Shown one piece after another: positions 25,251 to 33,307 of a stretch of DNA of 64,000 bases. The notes below the pieces were generated by a model. It was not told the DNA's origin and did not search any database. It saw only the letters and a list, made by a program, of their open reading frames with translations. Numbering within the stretch: position 1 is the first letter of the stretch; each line of letters starts with the position of its first letter. The position numbers were made by a program, and so were the translations under genes. This stretch comes from Shewanella khirikhana. Its GTDB lineage: Bacteria; Pseudomonadota; Gammaproteobacteria; Enterobacterales; Shewanellaceae. Where the stretch lies: contig NZ_CP020373.1 of the NCBI RefSeq assembly GCF_003957745.1, positions 2,666,001 through 2,730,000 on the forward strand, written 5' to 3'.

Positions 25251-25673
25251 ATGACTTTGGGACGACATTTCCCTATGATGGGCGCCTTAACCCGGCAACA
25301 AAAGTCTCGTGTGAAGAATCGGCAGTTCCTGTTTAAAATCGTGCTGGTGATCGCGCTGTGTATCACCAGTTATCTGGTTTTCTCCAAGCCCAGCTATCCC
25401 CAGTCCATTCCGCATTTGGATAAAGTAGGCCATTTCACCACCTTCTTTGGCCTGGCCTGGCTGACCCAGTTGGCGTTTCGTCCCCGATGGTACCTGATGC
25501 TCGGCGCCCTCGCCGCCTATGCCGGACTAATTGAAATTGTGCAGTCGCGTCTGCCTTATCGCAGCGCCTCCTGGGGCGACATTGCTGCCGACCTGGCTGG
25601 TGTTGCCGCCTTCTTTTTTACCCACTGGCTTTATCGCCGTTACTTTTTGGCGGCCAGGTTCGAGCAGTCATGA
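25251..25673 (+). CDS. VanZ-like membrane protein
   Basis: The 140-residue protein has about four hydrophobic helices and the VanZ-family pattern IPHLDKVGHFTTFFGLAW followed by YAGLIEIVQSRLPYRSASWGDIAADLAG. The function of the family outside the teicoplanin cluster is unknown. The ATG at 25251 has no clear ribosome site and ATG 25275 is an alternative. The stop overlaps the next gene's start by four bases (ATGA), so the two are translationally coupled. Confidence 0.82.
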   Translation: MTLGRHFPMMGALTRQQKSRVKNRQFLFKIVLVIALCITSYLVFSKPSYPQSIPHLDKVGHFTTFFGLAWLTQLAFRPRWYLMLGALAAYAGLIEIVQSRLPYRSASWGDIAADLAGVAAFFFTHWLYRRYFLAARFEQS

Positions 25674-26662
25674 ACACTGAGGCGCCAAAGGGAATTGCGA
25701 TTCTCGGCGCCGGTGCAGTCGGCCAGCTGATAGCGCATCAATTGGCCCATGCCGGGATCCGGCCCAGCTTGCTTGGGCGCGATTATCAGCCGCTTACCGA
25801 GCCATTTGGCTTTATCTCACTTGCAGGCGAAGAAACTCAGCAATGCTTTGACGGCTCTGGATTTCAGGGCTCAGGTTTTCAGAGCTCTGGTGTTCAGAGC
25901 TCTGGTGTTCAGAGCTCTGGTTTCCAGGGTTCTGGCCCTGAAGCTGCTGGTGTGGCAAGTATCCGTTTACTGATTGTCACCGTAAAAGCCTACCAGGTGA
26001 TGGACGCTTTGCTGCCATTGCTGCCAAGGCTCAGTCGTGATTGCCATTTGCTGCTGCTTCATAACGGCCTTGGTCCCCATGAAGCCCTTATTCCCCATCT
26101 CGATGGCCGCGGCCTGACCCTGGGCACCACCAGTCAGGGCGCGCTGCGCCTGAGTAAACACCAACTCAAGCAAACCGGCAGTGGCCTGACGCAATTTGGC
26201 CACTGTGCAGGTCCAGCCATGGCGCCTGAGCTTAAAGCGACGCTGCTCAGCGCCATTCCCGGCAGCGAGTGGGTGGAGGCGATACTGCCTGCCCTGTGGC
26301 AAAAGCTGGCGGTCAATGCCTGCATTAACCCGCTCACAGCAATTCATGGCGTCTGCAATGGCGAACTGGCAGCCGATGAATTCCAAAGCACCATAGCGGC
26401 GGTATTGAGTGAATTGGTTAAGGTAGCCAAGACTCAGGGCATTGAGTTACAGGAAGAGCGCCTATCTGCGCGTGTGTATGAGGTCATTCGCCTTACAGCC
26501 GCCAATCGCTCCTCAATGCGCCAGGATGTGGACCACAGGCGCAAAACCGAGATTGATGCCATCAATGGCTATCTGGTGAGCCTTGGCAATCGCCATAATA
26601 TAGCGACGCCCGCCAACAAGGTGCTCGTCGACGCCATTCACGCACTGGAGCAACGCGTTTAA
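25670..26662 (+). CDS. panE: 2-dehydropantoate 2-reductase family protein (PanE/ApbA-like), with internal repeat
   Basis: PanE reduces ketopantoate to pantoate with NADPH in coenzyme A synthesis. The 330-residue protein has the N-terminal dinucleotide motif ILGAGAVGQL, the VTVKAYQ strand with its conserved lysine, HNGLGPHE, and the C-terminal domain with KLAVNACINPLTAI and SSMRQDVDHRRKTEID, closely following E. coli PanE. Residues 62-91 are a Gly/Ser/Gln-rich tandem repeat where E. coli has a short surface stretch, so the protein is longer by about 30 residues. The catalytic lysine is present. It is coupled to the VanZ-like gene upstream. Confidence 0.88.
   Translation: MNTEAPKGIAILGAGAVGQLIAHQLAHAGIRPSLLGRDYQPLTEPFGFISLAGEETQQCFDGSGFQGSGFQSSGVQSSGVQSSGFQGSGPEAAGVASIRLLIVTVKAYQVMDALLPLLPRLSRDCHLLLLHNGLGPHEALIPHLDGRGLTLGTTSQGALRLSKHQLKQTGSGLTQFGHCAGPAMAPELKATLLSAIPGSEWVEAILPALWQKLAVNACINPLTAIHGVCNGELAADEFQSTIAAVLSELVKVAKTQGIELQEERLSARVYEVIRLTAANRSSMRQDVDHRRKTEIDAINGYLVSLGNRHNIATPANKVLVDAIHALEQRV
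25853..25942 (+). repeat. 15-bp minisatellite inside the panE-like gene
   Basis: Six 15-base units encode GSGFQ, GSGFQ, SSGVQ, SSGVQ, SSGFQ and GSGPE. Units three and four (25883-25897, 25898-25912) are identical. The unit is in register with the codons, so copy-number change would lengthen or shorten a flexible loop without frameshift. Confidence 0.92.
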
Positions 26663-26682
26663 GCTGTGCCGCTTCTTATTGT

Positions 26683-26722
26683 GGCCACATCACTGAGGCC
26701 ACATCACTGAGGCCACATCACC
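26683..26722 (-). repeat. 14-bp direct repeat across the stop codon of the EamA gene
   Basis: GGCCACATCACTGA occurs at 26683-26696 and 26697-26710, with a third copy diverging after ten bases (26711-26720). The stop codon of the minus-strand gene (26704-26706) lies inside the second copy. The unit is not a multiple of three, so copy number would change the C-terminal reading. Confidence 0.85.
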
Positions 26723-27579
26723 ATGATGGCAGCCATCGCAATCAGCACCAGCGCGGCCATATCCTTTACCTGCACCTTTTGTTTCAGATACCAGCTCGAC
26801 ACCAGCATCATAAAGAAGATTTCCACCTGCCCCAGGGTTTTCACATAGGGGACAGCGGTAAGCGACATGGCCGAAAACCAGCCAATGGAGCCCAGGCAAC
26901 TGCTGACACTGATAGCCAGCGTCAGCCGGTTTCTTGCCATCATGGCCTTAAGCTCGTCAGGCTTTCTTATCAGCAGCCACAACAGCAAAATCACCGTTTG
27001 AATAACAATAACCAGCAACAGCACCCAGGCGGCGCGGTGGGGAAAAGGCACATCGAGACAAAGGCTGGCTTCACGAACCCATAGCGACGTGAGCGCAAAG
27101 GCACTGCCGCTGGCAAGGCCCAGCAGCAAGGTTTTGGGCGACAGGGTACTGAGCCCGCCCTTGCTTGAGAGCATAAACACCGCCACAGTGCCCACAATCA
27201 CCCCAAGCCAGCCAAAGAGTGACAGGCTGGTACCAAAAAAGGCCACCCCGAGAATTGCCGCAACCAGTGCCTCGCTCTTGGCAAGCCCGGCGCCAATGGC
27301 GAAGTTTTTAAGCTGAAACAGCTTTACCATTAAGGCGGTAGCCAGAATTTGCATCAGCGCCGCCCCGAGAATAAACCCCAGCGCATCCACGCCGAAGGTG
27401 GGAATGGCCGCATCCTGCCACAGGTATAACCCGGCCAGATACAGCGCAGCCAGCGGGCCCGCATAGAGAAAACGCGCCAGGGTCACACCAAGCACGCCAA
27501 CATCGCGACTGAGCTCACTTTGAAAGGCGTTGCGCCAAGCCTGCATAAAGGCCGCCATCAGGGTGAACAAGACCCACAT
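26704..27579 (-). CDS. EamA/DMT-superfamily transporter
   Basis: The 291-residue membrane protein has about ten hydrophobic helices in two similar halves, the usual drug/metabolite transporter pattern, including a GLAKSEALVAAILGVAFFG segment in the first half and VPYVKTLGQVEIFFM in the second. The substrate is unknown. It starts at ATG 27579 just upstream of the kdsA terminator and ends inside a short direct repeat. It converges with the panE-like gene. Confidence 0.85.
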   Translation of the reverse strand: MWVLFTLMAAFMQAWRNAFQSELSRDVGVLGVTLARFLYAGPLAALYLAGLYLWQDAAIPTFGVDALGFILGAALMQILATALMVKLFQLKNFAIGAGLAKSEALVAAILGVAFFGTSLSLFGWLGVIVGTVAVFMLSSKGGLSTLSPKTLLLGLASGSAFALTSLWVREASLCLDVPFPHRAAWVLLLVIVIQTVILLLWLLIRKPDELKAMMARNRLTLAISVSSCLGSIGWFSAMSLTAVPYVKTLGQVEIFFMMLVSSWYLKQKVQVKDMAALVLIAMAAIMVMWPQ

Positions 27580-27604
27580 CGTTGTATGCTCCCGAAAACT
27601 CAGA

Positions 27605-27632
27605 CAAAAACGCCCGGCAAAGCCGGGCGTTT
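27605..27632 (-). terminator. Terminator after kdsA
   Basis: Minus strand AAACGCCCGGC-TTT-GCCGGGCGTTTTTG is a strong 11-bp hairpin with a U tract, 30 bases after the kdsA stop. Confidence 0.92.
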
Positions 27633-27662
27633 GAGCATAACACAGCCAATTGGTGCTGTGGT

Positions 27663-28511
27663 TTACTTGCTGGTGTCCAGAGCAGGAAAAGATTTCACCA
27701 GGTCATCTACCGCTTTCATCTGACTGAGGTAGCCTTCCAGTTGATGCAGTGGCAGGGCACAGGGGCCATCGCACTTGGCGTTGTCCGGATCCGGGTGCGC
27801 TTCGATAAAGAGACCGGCCAGACCCAGCGCCATACCGCTGCGGGCCAGCTCGGTTGCCTGGGCGCGGCGACCACCGGCAGAATCTTCACGGCCACCAGGG
27901 CGCTGCAGCGCGTGGGTGGCATCGAAAATCACTGGATAACCGCTCTGCTTCATCTCATCCATGCCCAGCATGTCTACCACCAGGTTGTTGTAACCAAAGC
28001 AGCTGCCACGCTCGCACAGGATGATTTCGTCGTTACCAGCTTCGTTGAATTTCTTCACTATGTGGCGCATCTCGTGGGGTGCCAGAAACTGTGGCTTCTT
28101 CACGTTGATGATGGCGCCTGTCTTGGCCATGGCAATCACCAAGTCGGTCTGACGAGCCAGAAACGCCGGCAGCTGGATGATGTCGACCACTTCGGCCACA
28201 GGGGCGCACTGATAAGGCTCGTGTACGTCGGTAATGAGCGGCACATTGAAGGTGTCTTTGATTTCCTGGAAAATCTTCAGGCCTTCTTCCATCCCCGGAC
28301 CGCGATAGGAGTTGATGGACGAGCGGTTGGCCTTGTCAAAAGAGGCCTTGAATACATAGGGGATCCCAAGCTTCTGGGTCACTTCTACATAGCGCTCGGC
28401 AATGCTCATGGCCAGATCGCGTGATTCAAGCACGTTCATACCGCCAAACAGCACAAATGGCTTATCGTTGGCGATTTCGATGGCGTTCAGATGGATGGTT
28501 TTGTTGGTCAT
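27663..28511 (-). CDS. kdsA: 3-deoxy-8-phosphooctulonate synthase KdsA
   Basis: KdsA condenses phosphoenolpyruvate with arabinose 5-phosphate to give KDO-8-phosphate for lipopolysaccharide inner core. The start ATG 28511 gives 282 residues (E. coli 284). Family segments are clear: FVLFGGMNVLESRD near the N-terminus, FKASFDKANRSS (active-site lysine), TDVHEPYQ, LPAFLARQTDL and ERGSCFGYNNLVVDM. A long conserved C-terminal block GLFIEAHPDPDNAKCDGP completes it. It is the last member of the hemA operon neighbourhood, but two unrelated genes precede it here. Confidence 0.97.
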   Translation of the reverse strand: MTNKTIHLNAIEIANDKPFVLFGGMNVLESRDLAMSIAERYVEVTQKLGIPYVFKASFDKANRSSINSYRGPGMEEGLKIFQEIKDTFNVPLITDVHEPYQCAPVAEVVDIIQLPAFLARQTDLVIAMAKTGAIINVKKPQFLAPHEMRHIVKKFNEAGNDEIILCERGSCFGYNNLVVDMLGMDEMKQSGYPVIFDATHALQRPGGREDSAGGRRAQATELARSGMALGLAGLFIEAHPDPDNAKCDGPCALPLHQLEGYLSQMKAVDDLVKSFPALDTSK

Positions 28512-28698
28512 CACACTGTCTCTCTAGTGGGCCGACGCCCCGGGGCATCGATACAGAATCTGATTGGAGGGAGAGTATACCCTGAATCCCTGCCGCCCTG
28601 CTATCGGGCAAAGCGCAGCTTTGGCCTATGCAGTCCCTGATTTTGGCGGAGTTGCGGCCCGGCGCCAGGTTTTGACCGCGGGCCTTTACAAAGCACAA

Positions 28699-29772
28699 TC
28701 AGGGGTTTGAAATCACCTCAGACACATAGGTCGGCATGGGGTCGATACCGCCAGCGGCGATGCCACGGCACATGCCGGTATCGCTGACACCTGTCTTTAC
28801 CATCTGAGTGCCATCGAATACCCAGCTTTCAAAGCTCCAGCAGTCGCCAATCCCACGCCCCTTGTGGGCCGCAGAAATAATGCCATCTGCATAGTCATTT
28901 CCGCTGACGGGCAAGGGTCTGGGCTGCTTATCGCCATCGGCGAGCAGCCAATAGCCGGAGCCATAGTTGTAGGCAGCAAGCCAGCAGCTGGCTTCAATCA
29001 GGGTGTAGCCCTGGCCTATGTTGACGGTGGCGATATCCGGGCCTTCTTCAAACAGTTGCTGACACTCAACATCGGCAATGTCTTCACCATCTTTGATGCT
29101 GTTTCTGAGCGCACTGACCAACTCATTGTACTGCGCCGAGTCTTTTGGCACTGGCCTGAGCTCACCTTTGTTGGCCTTATTGATGATTTTTGGCAGCGGC
29201 TGCGGCGCCTTCACCGATGACTCCGGCTTGCTGCCTTTGGCCACCACAGCAAAAGGGGTGCCCTGACGCCCCTGATATTCATCCATCTTGCGAAACACAG
29301 CGCTGGCGCCGCTGCCGGAAAGCAGCCAGTTTGCCTTGCCGTCACCAATTTCTATGCGAGCATCCCGGGTCATCACCGCAAGCAAGGCCTGTACCTGCAC
29401 CGAGCTCAGCAGCTCGCCCTCTACCGGGCCAAGCTCCTGGCCATCAATATAGAGGTTAATCTCAGTCGGCCAGGGTTCAAACTCACTGAAATCGCCCAAA
29501 AATACCTTGGCACTGATATCGGTTGCAGGTCCTGCCTGACGGGTAAACATCAGCGCCACGGCGTTGCGGTTACCCTCAGCCGAGTAGCCTGCCGCCCGGC
29601 AGGTGCCGGTGTTGTCGCAGGCAAGTAGCCAGTCTTTGTGGTAAAACCGCTCGCCTTCAAACGCACTGGCCAGAGGGCTTGCAACCATGGATGCAAGCCC
29701 GGGGATAAGGCCAAACGCGACAGCGAGTGCCGCCCTGATACCGTGAAAGCCTGCTGGCCGAGATGTCTTCAT
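28699..29772 (-). CDS. DUF1176 domain protein, secreted
   Basis: The 357-residue precursor has a long hydrophobic signal segment (about residues 12-38, cleavage probably after ASA) and then a soluble periplasmic domain of the DUF1176 type, recognisable by DWLLACDNTGTCRAAGY, the mid-region ASCWLAAYNYGSGYW, and the final GDCWSFESWVFDG and DTGMCRG. Eight or so cysteines suggest disulfides. The function is unknown. The start ATG 29772 has AGGA eight bases upstream. A terminator separates it from the DUF819 gene, so it is transcribed on its own. Confidence 0.85.
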   Translation of the reverse strand: MKTSRPAGFHGIRAALAVAFGLIPGLASMVASPLASAFEGERFYHKDWLLACDNTGTCRAAGYSAEGNRNAVALMFTRQAGPATDISAKVFLGDFSEFEPWPTEINLYIDGQELGPVEGELLSSVQVQALLAVMTRDARIEIGDGKANWLLSGSGASAVFRKMDEYQGRQGTPFAVVAKGSKPESSVKAPQPLPKIINKANKGELRPVPKDSAQYNELVSALRNSIKDGEDIADVECQQLFEEGPDIATVNIGQGYTLIEASCWLAAYNYGSGYWLLADGDKQPRPLPVSGNDYADGIISAAHKGRGIGDCWSFESWVFDGTQMVKTGVSDTGMCRGIAAGGIDPMPTYVSEVISNP

Positions 29773-29846
29773 CTGGTAATTCCTTCTACACAGTTACTGA
29801 AAAGCGTGAACTGGAAACGGTTACTGAAAGCAACGCTTAAAAAACG

Positions 29847-29874
29847 AAGACCCGAGGAAAGCCTCAGGTCTTTT
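29847..29874 (-). terminator. Terminator after the DUF819 gene
   Basis: AAGACCCGAGG-AAAG-CCTCAGGTCTT is an 11-bp stem with one mismatch; the flanking T run (from AAAAAA at 29839-29844 on the plus strand) serves the minus strand. Confidence 0.7.
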
Positions 29875-29897
29875 GCCGATAAATCCTGTTTACCCGC

Positions 29898-31136
29898 TTA
29901 CCCCACCACCTGCAGGAACTGGCCGCACAGCCAGGCCATGTAGGTGCCGAGGGCATAACCAAATACCGCCAGCAACACCCCTACCGGCGCCAATGACGGA
30001 TGGAAAGCCGCAGCCACCACAGGTGCGGACGCAGCGCCGCCCACGTTGGCCTGGCTGCCAACCGCCATATAAAACAGCGGCGCCTTAATGAGCTTGGCCA
30101 CCAGCAACATAAAGCCTGCGTGCACCAGCATCCAGGTAATCCCCAGCAGGAAGTAAATCGGAGTATTGAAAATCTCACTCACGTCCATGTGCAGGCCGAT
30201 GGTGGCCACCAGCACATACAGGAACGCCGATGCCACCTTGGAGGCACCTGCCGCTTCGAGATGGCGCACCGGAGTGAAGGACAAGGCCAGACCCGCTGTG
30301 GTCACAATCACAACCAGCCAGAAGAAACCGGAGGTAAGGCTGTATTGCTTGGTCCAGGGGAAGTTTTCCAGGAAGAAAGGCGCCAGGAAATCGGCGGCGA
30401 TATGGGCAAAACCCGTGATACCAAAACCCACCGCCAACATCAGCATCAAGTCGGTCAGGCTGGGGTTACGCTCGTTTTCGGCCTTGTACTTCTCAACCTT
30501 GGCTTTCAGCACTTCGATGGCAGTGGTATCAGCACCGGTTTTGGCGTCGATTTCTTTGGCGCGGGAGGCCATAAACAGCAGCACCGCCATCCAGACGTTA
30601 GCCACAATCACATCCACGGTGATCATCACCGAGAACACATTGCCGCCCACTTCGTAGATTTCCTTCATGGCCGCCTGGTTGGCGCCGCCGCCAATCCAGC
30701 TGCCGGCCAGGGTGGTCATGCCGCGCCAAACCGAGTCCGGTCCCATGTCAGCAGTGAGGGATGGGTCGATGGCAGAGACCAGCAGCAAGGCTACCGGGCC
30801 ACCAATCACAATCCCCAAGGTACCGCAGAGGAACATCACCACTGCTTTGGGCCCCAGACCCATGATGGCCTTGAGGTCCACCGACAAAATCAGCAGCACC
30901 AAACAGGCGGGCAACAGATAGCGGGTGGCGACGAAATAGAGCTTGGAGGCATGGCCATCGACAATGCCAAAGGTATTAAGCAGCGAGGGCAGGAAGTAAC
31001 ACAGCAGCAGTGCCGGAACAAACTTATAGAATTTTTGCCAGCTGGGATGGTTGTTAGTGTAAAACACAAATCCCAGAATGATGGCCAAAAAGCCGAGCAC
31101 GGTTGCGTCGTTGGTGACCAAAGGCGCCGTTGTCAT
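29898..31136 (-). CDS. DUF819 family membrane protein
   Basis: The 412-residue protein has ten or more hydrophobic helices and the DUF819 (YjcL-like) pattern, including WRGMTTLAGSWIGGGANQAAM and MAVGSQANVGGAASAPVVAA, two inverted-like GGxAN/GGAAS loops reminiscent of secondary transporters. The substrate is unknown. The start ATG 31136 has GGGAAG upstream. It sits between sirB1 and the DUF1176 gene on the same strand and ends at a terminator. Confidence 0.87.
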   Translation of the reverse strand: MTTAPLVTNDATVLGFLAIILGFVFYTNNHPSWQKFYKFVPALLLCYFLPSLLNTFGIVDGHASKLYFVATRYLLPACLVLLILSVDLKAIMGLGPKAVVMFLCGTLGIVIGGPVALLLVSAIDPSLTADMGPDSVWRGMTTLAGSWIGGGANQAAMKEIYEVGGNVFSVMITVDVIVANVWMAVLLFMASRAKEIDAKTGADTTAIEVLKAKVEKYKAENERNPSLTDLMLMLAVGFGITGFAHIAADFLAPFFLENFPWTKQYSLTSGFFWLVVIVTTAGLALSFTPVRHLEAAGASKVASAFLYVLVATIGLHMDVSEIFNTPIYFLLGITWMLVHAGFMLLVAKLIKAPLFYMAVGSQANVGGAASAPVVAAAFHPSLAPVGVLLAVFGYALGTYMAWLCGQFLQVVG

Positions 31137-31181
31137 CTTCCCTTCCCCCGAAGTCGTTATTATGTTGTAAGGTATTATTTT

Positions 31182-31970
31182 TTAATGAAGTATATCTTGG
31201 TGCTCGCCCAATTCCCTCAGCTGCATCCGCACCAGCTCCACCACGGGATCGTGGGGGCTTAAATCGATAAACTGCTTAAGATCCGCCTCGGCCACCCTAT
31301 GGGCACCGAGCTGCTGGGCGATAAAGGCCCGCTCACGGATGAGCATTGTTTCGTCCGGATACCAGTCCATCAGCAGGTTACAGCACTCCAATGCCACATC
31401 AAAACGCTGCTGAACTATGGCTCCGGCCTTAAGCTCATGCAGCATACGGGCAATCAGCTCTTTAACGCTGGAAGGCTTTACATAGGCAGGTTTCATCCGC
31501 GCCCAGTTACCCAGCTCGCCGCGCACCAGCGCATGAACCCGGGTACGGTCGATAAACTCGCCGCTCAAAGGGTCCAAAATCAGCCGCGACTTACCCCGTT
31601 GCCAACACAGCAAGGTGTTGCCCGGCAGCAAAATAGGCTCAAGTTTTACGTCCAGTTGCTTGGCCAGTAGCATAATGATGGTGGCCAGCACTGTGCTGTT
31701 ACCGCTGCGGGATAAAAAGCCATGGGCGAGGCTTGCAGCCTCCAGGCTGAAATAGTCGTCGCGGGCGCAAAAGCCCAAATCACGATAAAACCAGTTCAGC
31801 ATCGCCTTTAAGCGAGCCTCCTGGTCAACCAGATAATGACTCAGCACACCGCCGGCAATTTCATACCAGGCCCATTCGGCTTTTTCGCGGGAAGCCAGCC
31901 CCAAATGTTCAATAAGTGCCAGCGGCGTCTCCGGCAAGGAGATGCCGCCTTCTAACGAAAAATCACTCAT
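31182..31970 (-). CDS. sirB1: SirB1 family protein (transglutaminase-like/TPR)
   Basis: SirB1 (E. coli YchA) is a conserved cytosolic protein of unknown activity; the family has an N-terminal transglutaminase-like domain and C-terminal TPR helices. The 262-residue sequence shows LSHYLVDQEARLKAMLNWFYRDLGF and GNTLLCWQRGKSRLILDPLSGEF in the first part and repeats of the helical TPR type from about 180. Its start overlaps the sirB2 stop by four bases, so it is translationally coupled to that gene. Confidence 0.9.
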   Translation of the reverse strand: MSDFSLEGGISLPETPLALIEHLGLASREKAEWAWYEIAGGVLSHYLVDQEARLKAMLNWFYRDLGFCARDDYFSLEAASLAHGFLSRSGNSTVLATIIMLLAKQLDVKLEPILLPGNTLLCWQRGKSRLILDPLSGEFIDRTRVHALVRGELGNWARMKPAYVKPSSVKELIARMLHELKAGAIVQQRFDVALECCNLLMDWYPDETMLIRERAFIAQQLGAHRVAEADLKQFIDLSPHDPVVELVRMQLRELGEHQDILH

Positions 31971-32365
31971 GATGCCAGCATAATGGCCTGTTTGATCACG
32001 GCCATCTTGGCCGCATACACCACCCAGGCAATGGCACCCAGGAAGGCAAAGAAACGGAAGAACTTGTTACGGTTGGACTTCATCGCCATAAAGGCCAGCA
32101 GTATGTATGCGACCACGGCGAGGATTTTCTCGGTCAGCCAGGGGTCAACAAATGGATACTGTTTGATTAAGAAGCACAGCGACAGGCCGGACAGCAGCAA
32201 GAAGGTGTCGATGATATGCGGTGCTATCTTCAGCAGCTTTTTCTCAAGCAGGGCTGATTCTTTCAGCTTAAGCACAAAACGCACCACAAAGAACAACACG
32301 CTGACGGCTATCAGGGTCAGATGCAGGTGCTTCACAAAGGGATACAGGCTGTTAATGGTTTCCAT
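31967..32365 (-). CDS. sirB2: SirB2 family membrane protein
   Basis: This 132-residue protein has four hydrophobic helices and the family pattern VKHLHLTLIAVSVLFFVVRF. SirB2 (E. coli YchQ) is an inner-membrane protein of unknown activity. It follows prmC by 87 bases and overlaps sirB1, in the same order as in enterobacteria. Confidence 0.9.
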   Translation of the reverse strand: METINSLYPFVKHLHLTLIAVSVLFFVVRFVLKLKESALLEKKLLKIAPHIIDTFLLLSGLSLCFLIKQYPFVDPWLTEKILAVVAYILLAFMAMKSNRNKFFRFFAFLGAIAWVVYAAKMAVIKQAIMLAS

Positions 32366-32452
32366 GGCTCAAGTAGGTTCCCCGTAAACGAAAGGCGTTA
32401 GTGTACCCGAATCGCACCGCCCTTGCTATTGGTGGCGGTGCGCGCAAAGCCA

Positions 32453-33304
32453 TTATTCGCCCTGCCAGAGGCCAAGAGTACAGCGATCGTTGGAGCCAAA
32501 GTCCCGCACTGTGGCAACCTTGTGATAACCAAGGCCAGACAGGGTTTCCCGCAGGCGCAGTGCCTGGGCGTAGCCGTGCTCAAGCAGCAGATACCCCCCC
32601 ACTTTTAAGTGCTCACGGGCGTGCATGGCGATATGGTTGAGGTCAGCATAACCTTCATCGGCGGCGGTCAGGGCGCTTAAGGGCTCAAAGCGTACATCAC
32701 CCATGGCCAGATGCTCGTCCTGCTCATCTATGTACGGCGGGTTGGAAACAATCAAATCGAAGTCGGCATCCTTGACCGCGCTGAACCAGTCGCTTTGCAG
32801 CACCTCTACCTGACTGAAACCAAGGTTGTCACGGTTTGCCGTGGCCAGCGCTACAGCATCATCCACCTTATCGAGCGCGGTGATGCGCCAATTTGGGCGC
32901 TCACTGGCCAGCGCCAGCGCAATGGCGCCTGTGCCTGTGCCGAGATCCAGCACCCTGGCATTGTCCGGCAGCGCCAGATTCAGTGCGGTTTCCACCAAGA
33001 TCTCGGTGTCGGGCCGTGGAATAAGTGTGGTGGCATTCACCATAAAGCGCAGCGACCAGAACTCGCGCTCACCGACGATGTGGGCCACGGGGATCCCCTT
33101 GGCGCGCCTGGCAATCATTTGCTCAAAGCGTTTCCACTGCTCGGCAGACAGCTGTCGCTCAGGCCAGGTGTAGAGGAAGGTGCGGTTTTTACCGAGGCAG
33201 TGCTGCAGCAGCACTTCGGCATCGATATTGGCCGACTCCGATGAGCTGGCCAATGTGCGAAAGGCCCATTGCAGGGCCTCACCTATGCTGGATTGGGAAG
33301 CCAA
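32453..33304 (-). CDS. prmC: Release factor glutamine methyltransferase PrmC
   Basis: PrmC methylates the glutamine of the GGQ motif in release factors RF1 and RF2, raising termination efficiency. The 283-residue protein has a helical N-terminal substrate domain and a SAM-binding core with VLDLGTGTGAIALALA and the catalytic NPPY motif (LIVSNPPYID). It starts three bases after its substrate gene prfA ends, an operon arrangement that is conserved. Confidence 0.96.
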   Translation of the reverse strand: MASQSSIGEALQWAFRTLASSSESANIDAEVLLQHCLGKNRTFLYTWPERQLSAEQWKRFEQMIARRAKGIPVAHIVGEREFWSLRFMVNATTLIPRPDTEILVETALNLALPDNARVLDLGTGTGAIALALASERPNWRITALDKVDDAVALATANRDNLGFSQVEVLQSDWFSAVKDADFDLIVSNPPYIDEQDEHLAMGDVRFEPLSALTAADEGYADLNHIAMHAREHLKVGGYLLLEHGYAQALRLRETLSGLGYHKVATVRDFGSNDRCTLGLWQGE

Positions 33305-33307
33305 ATC

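Noticed and set aside
30000..31262. Open frame of 420 codons on the plus strand
   Set aside because: Antisense to the DUF819 gene, with composition typical of shadow frames (very His/Gln-rich).
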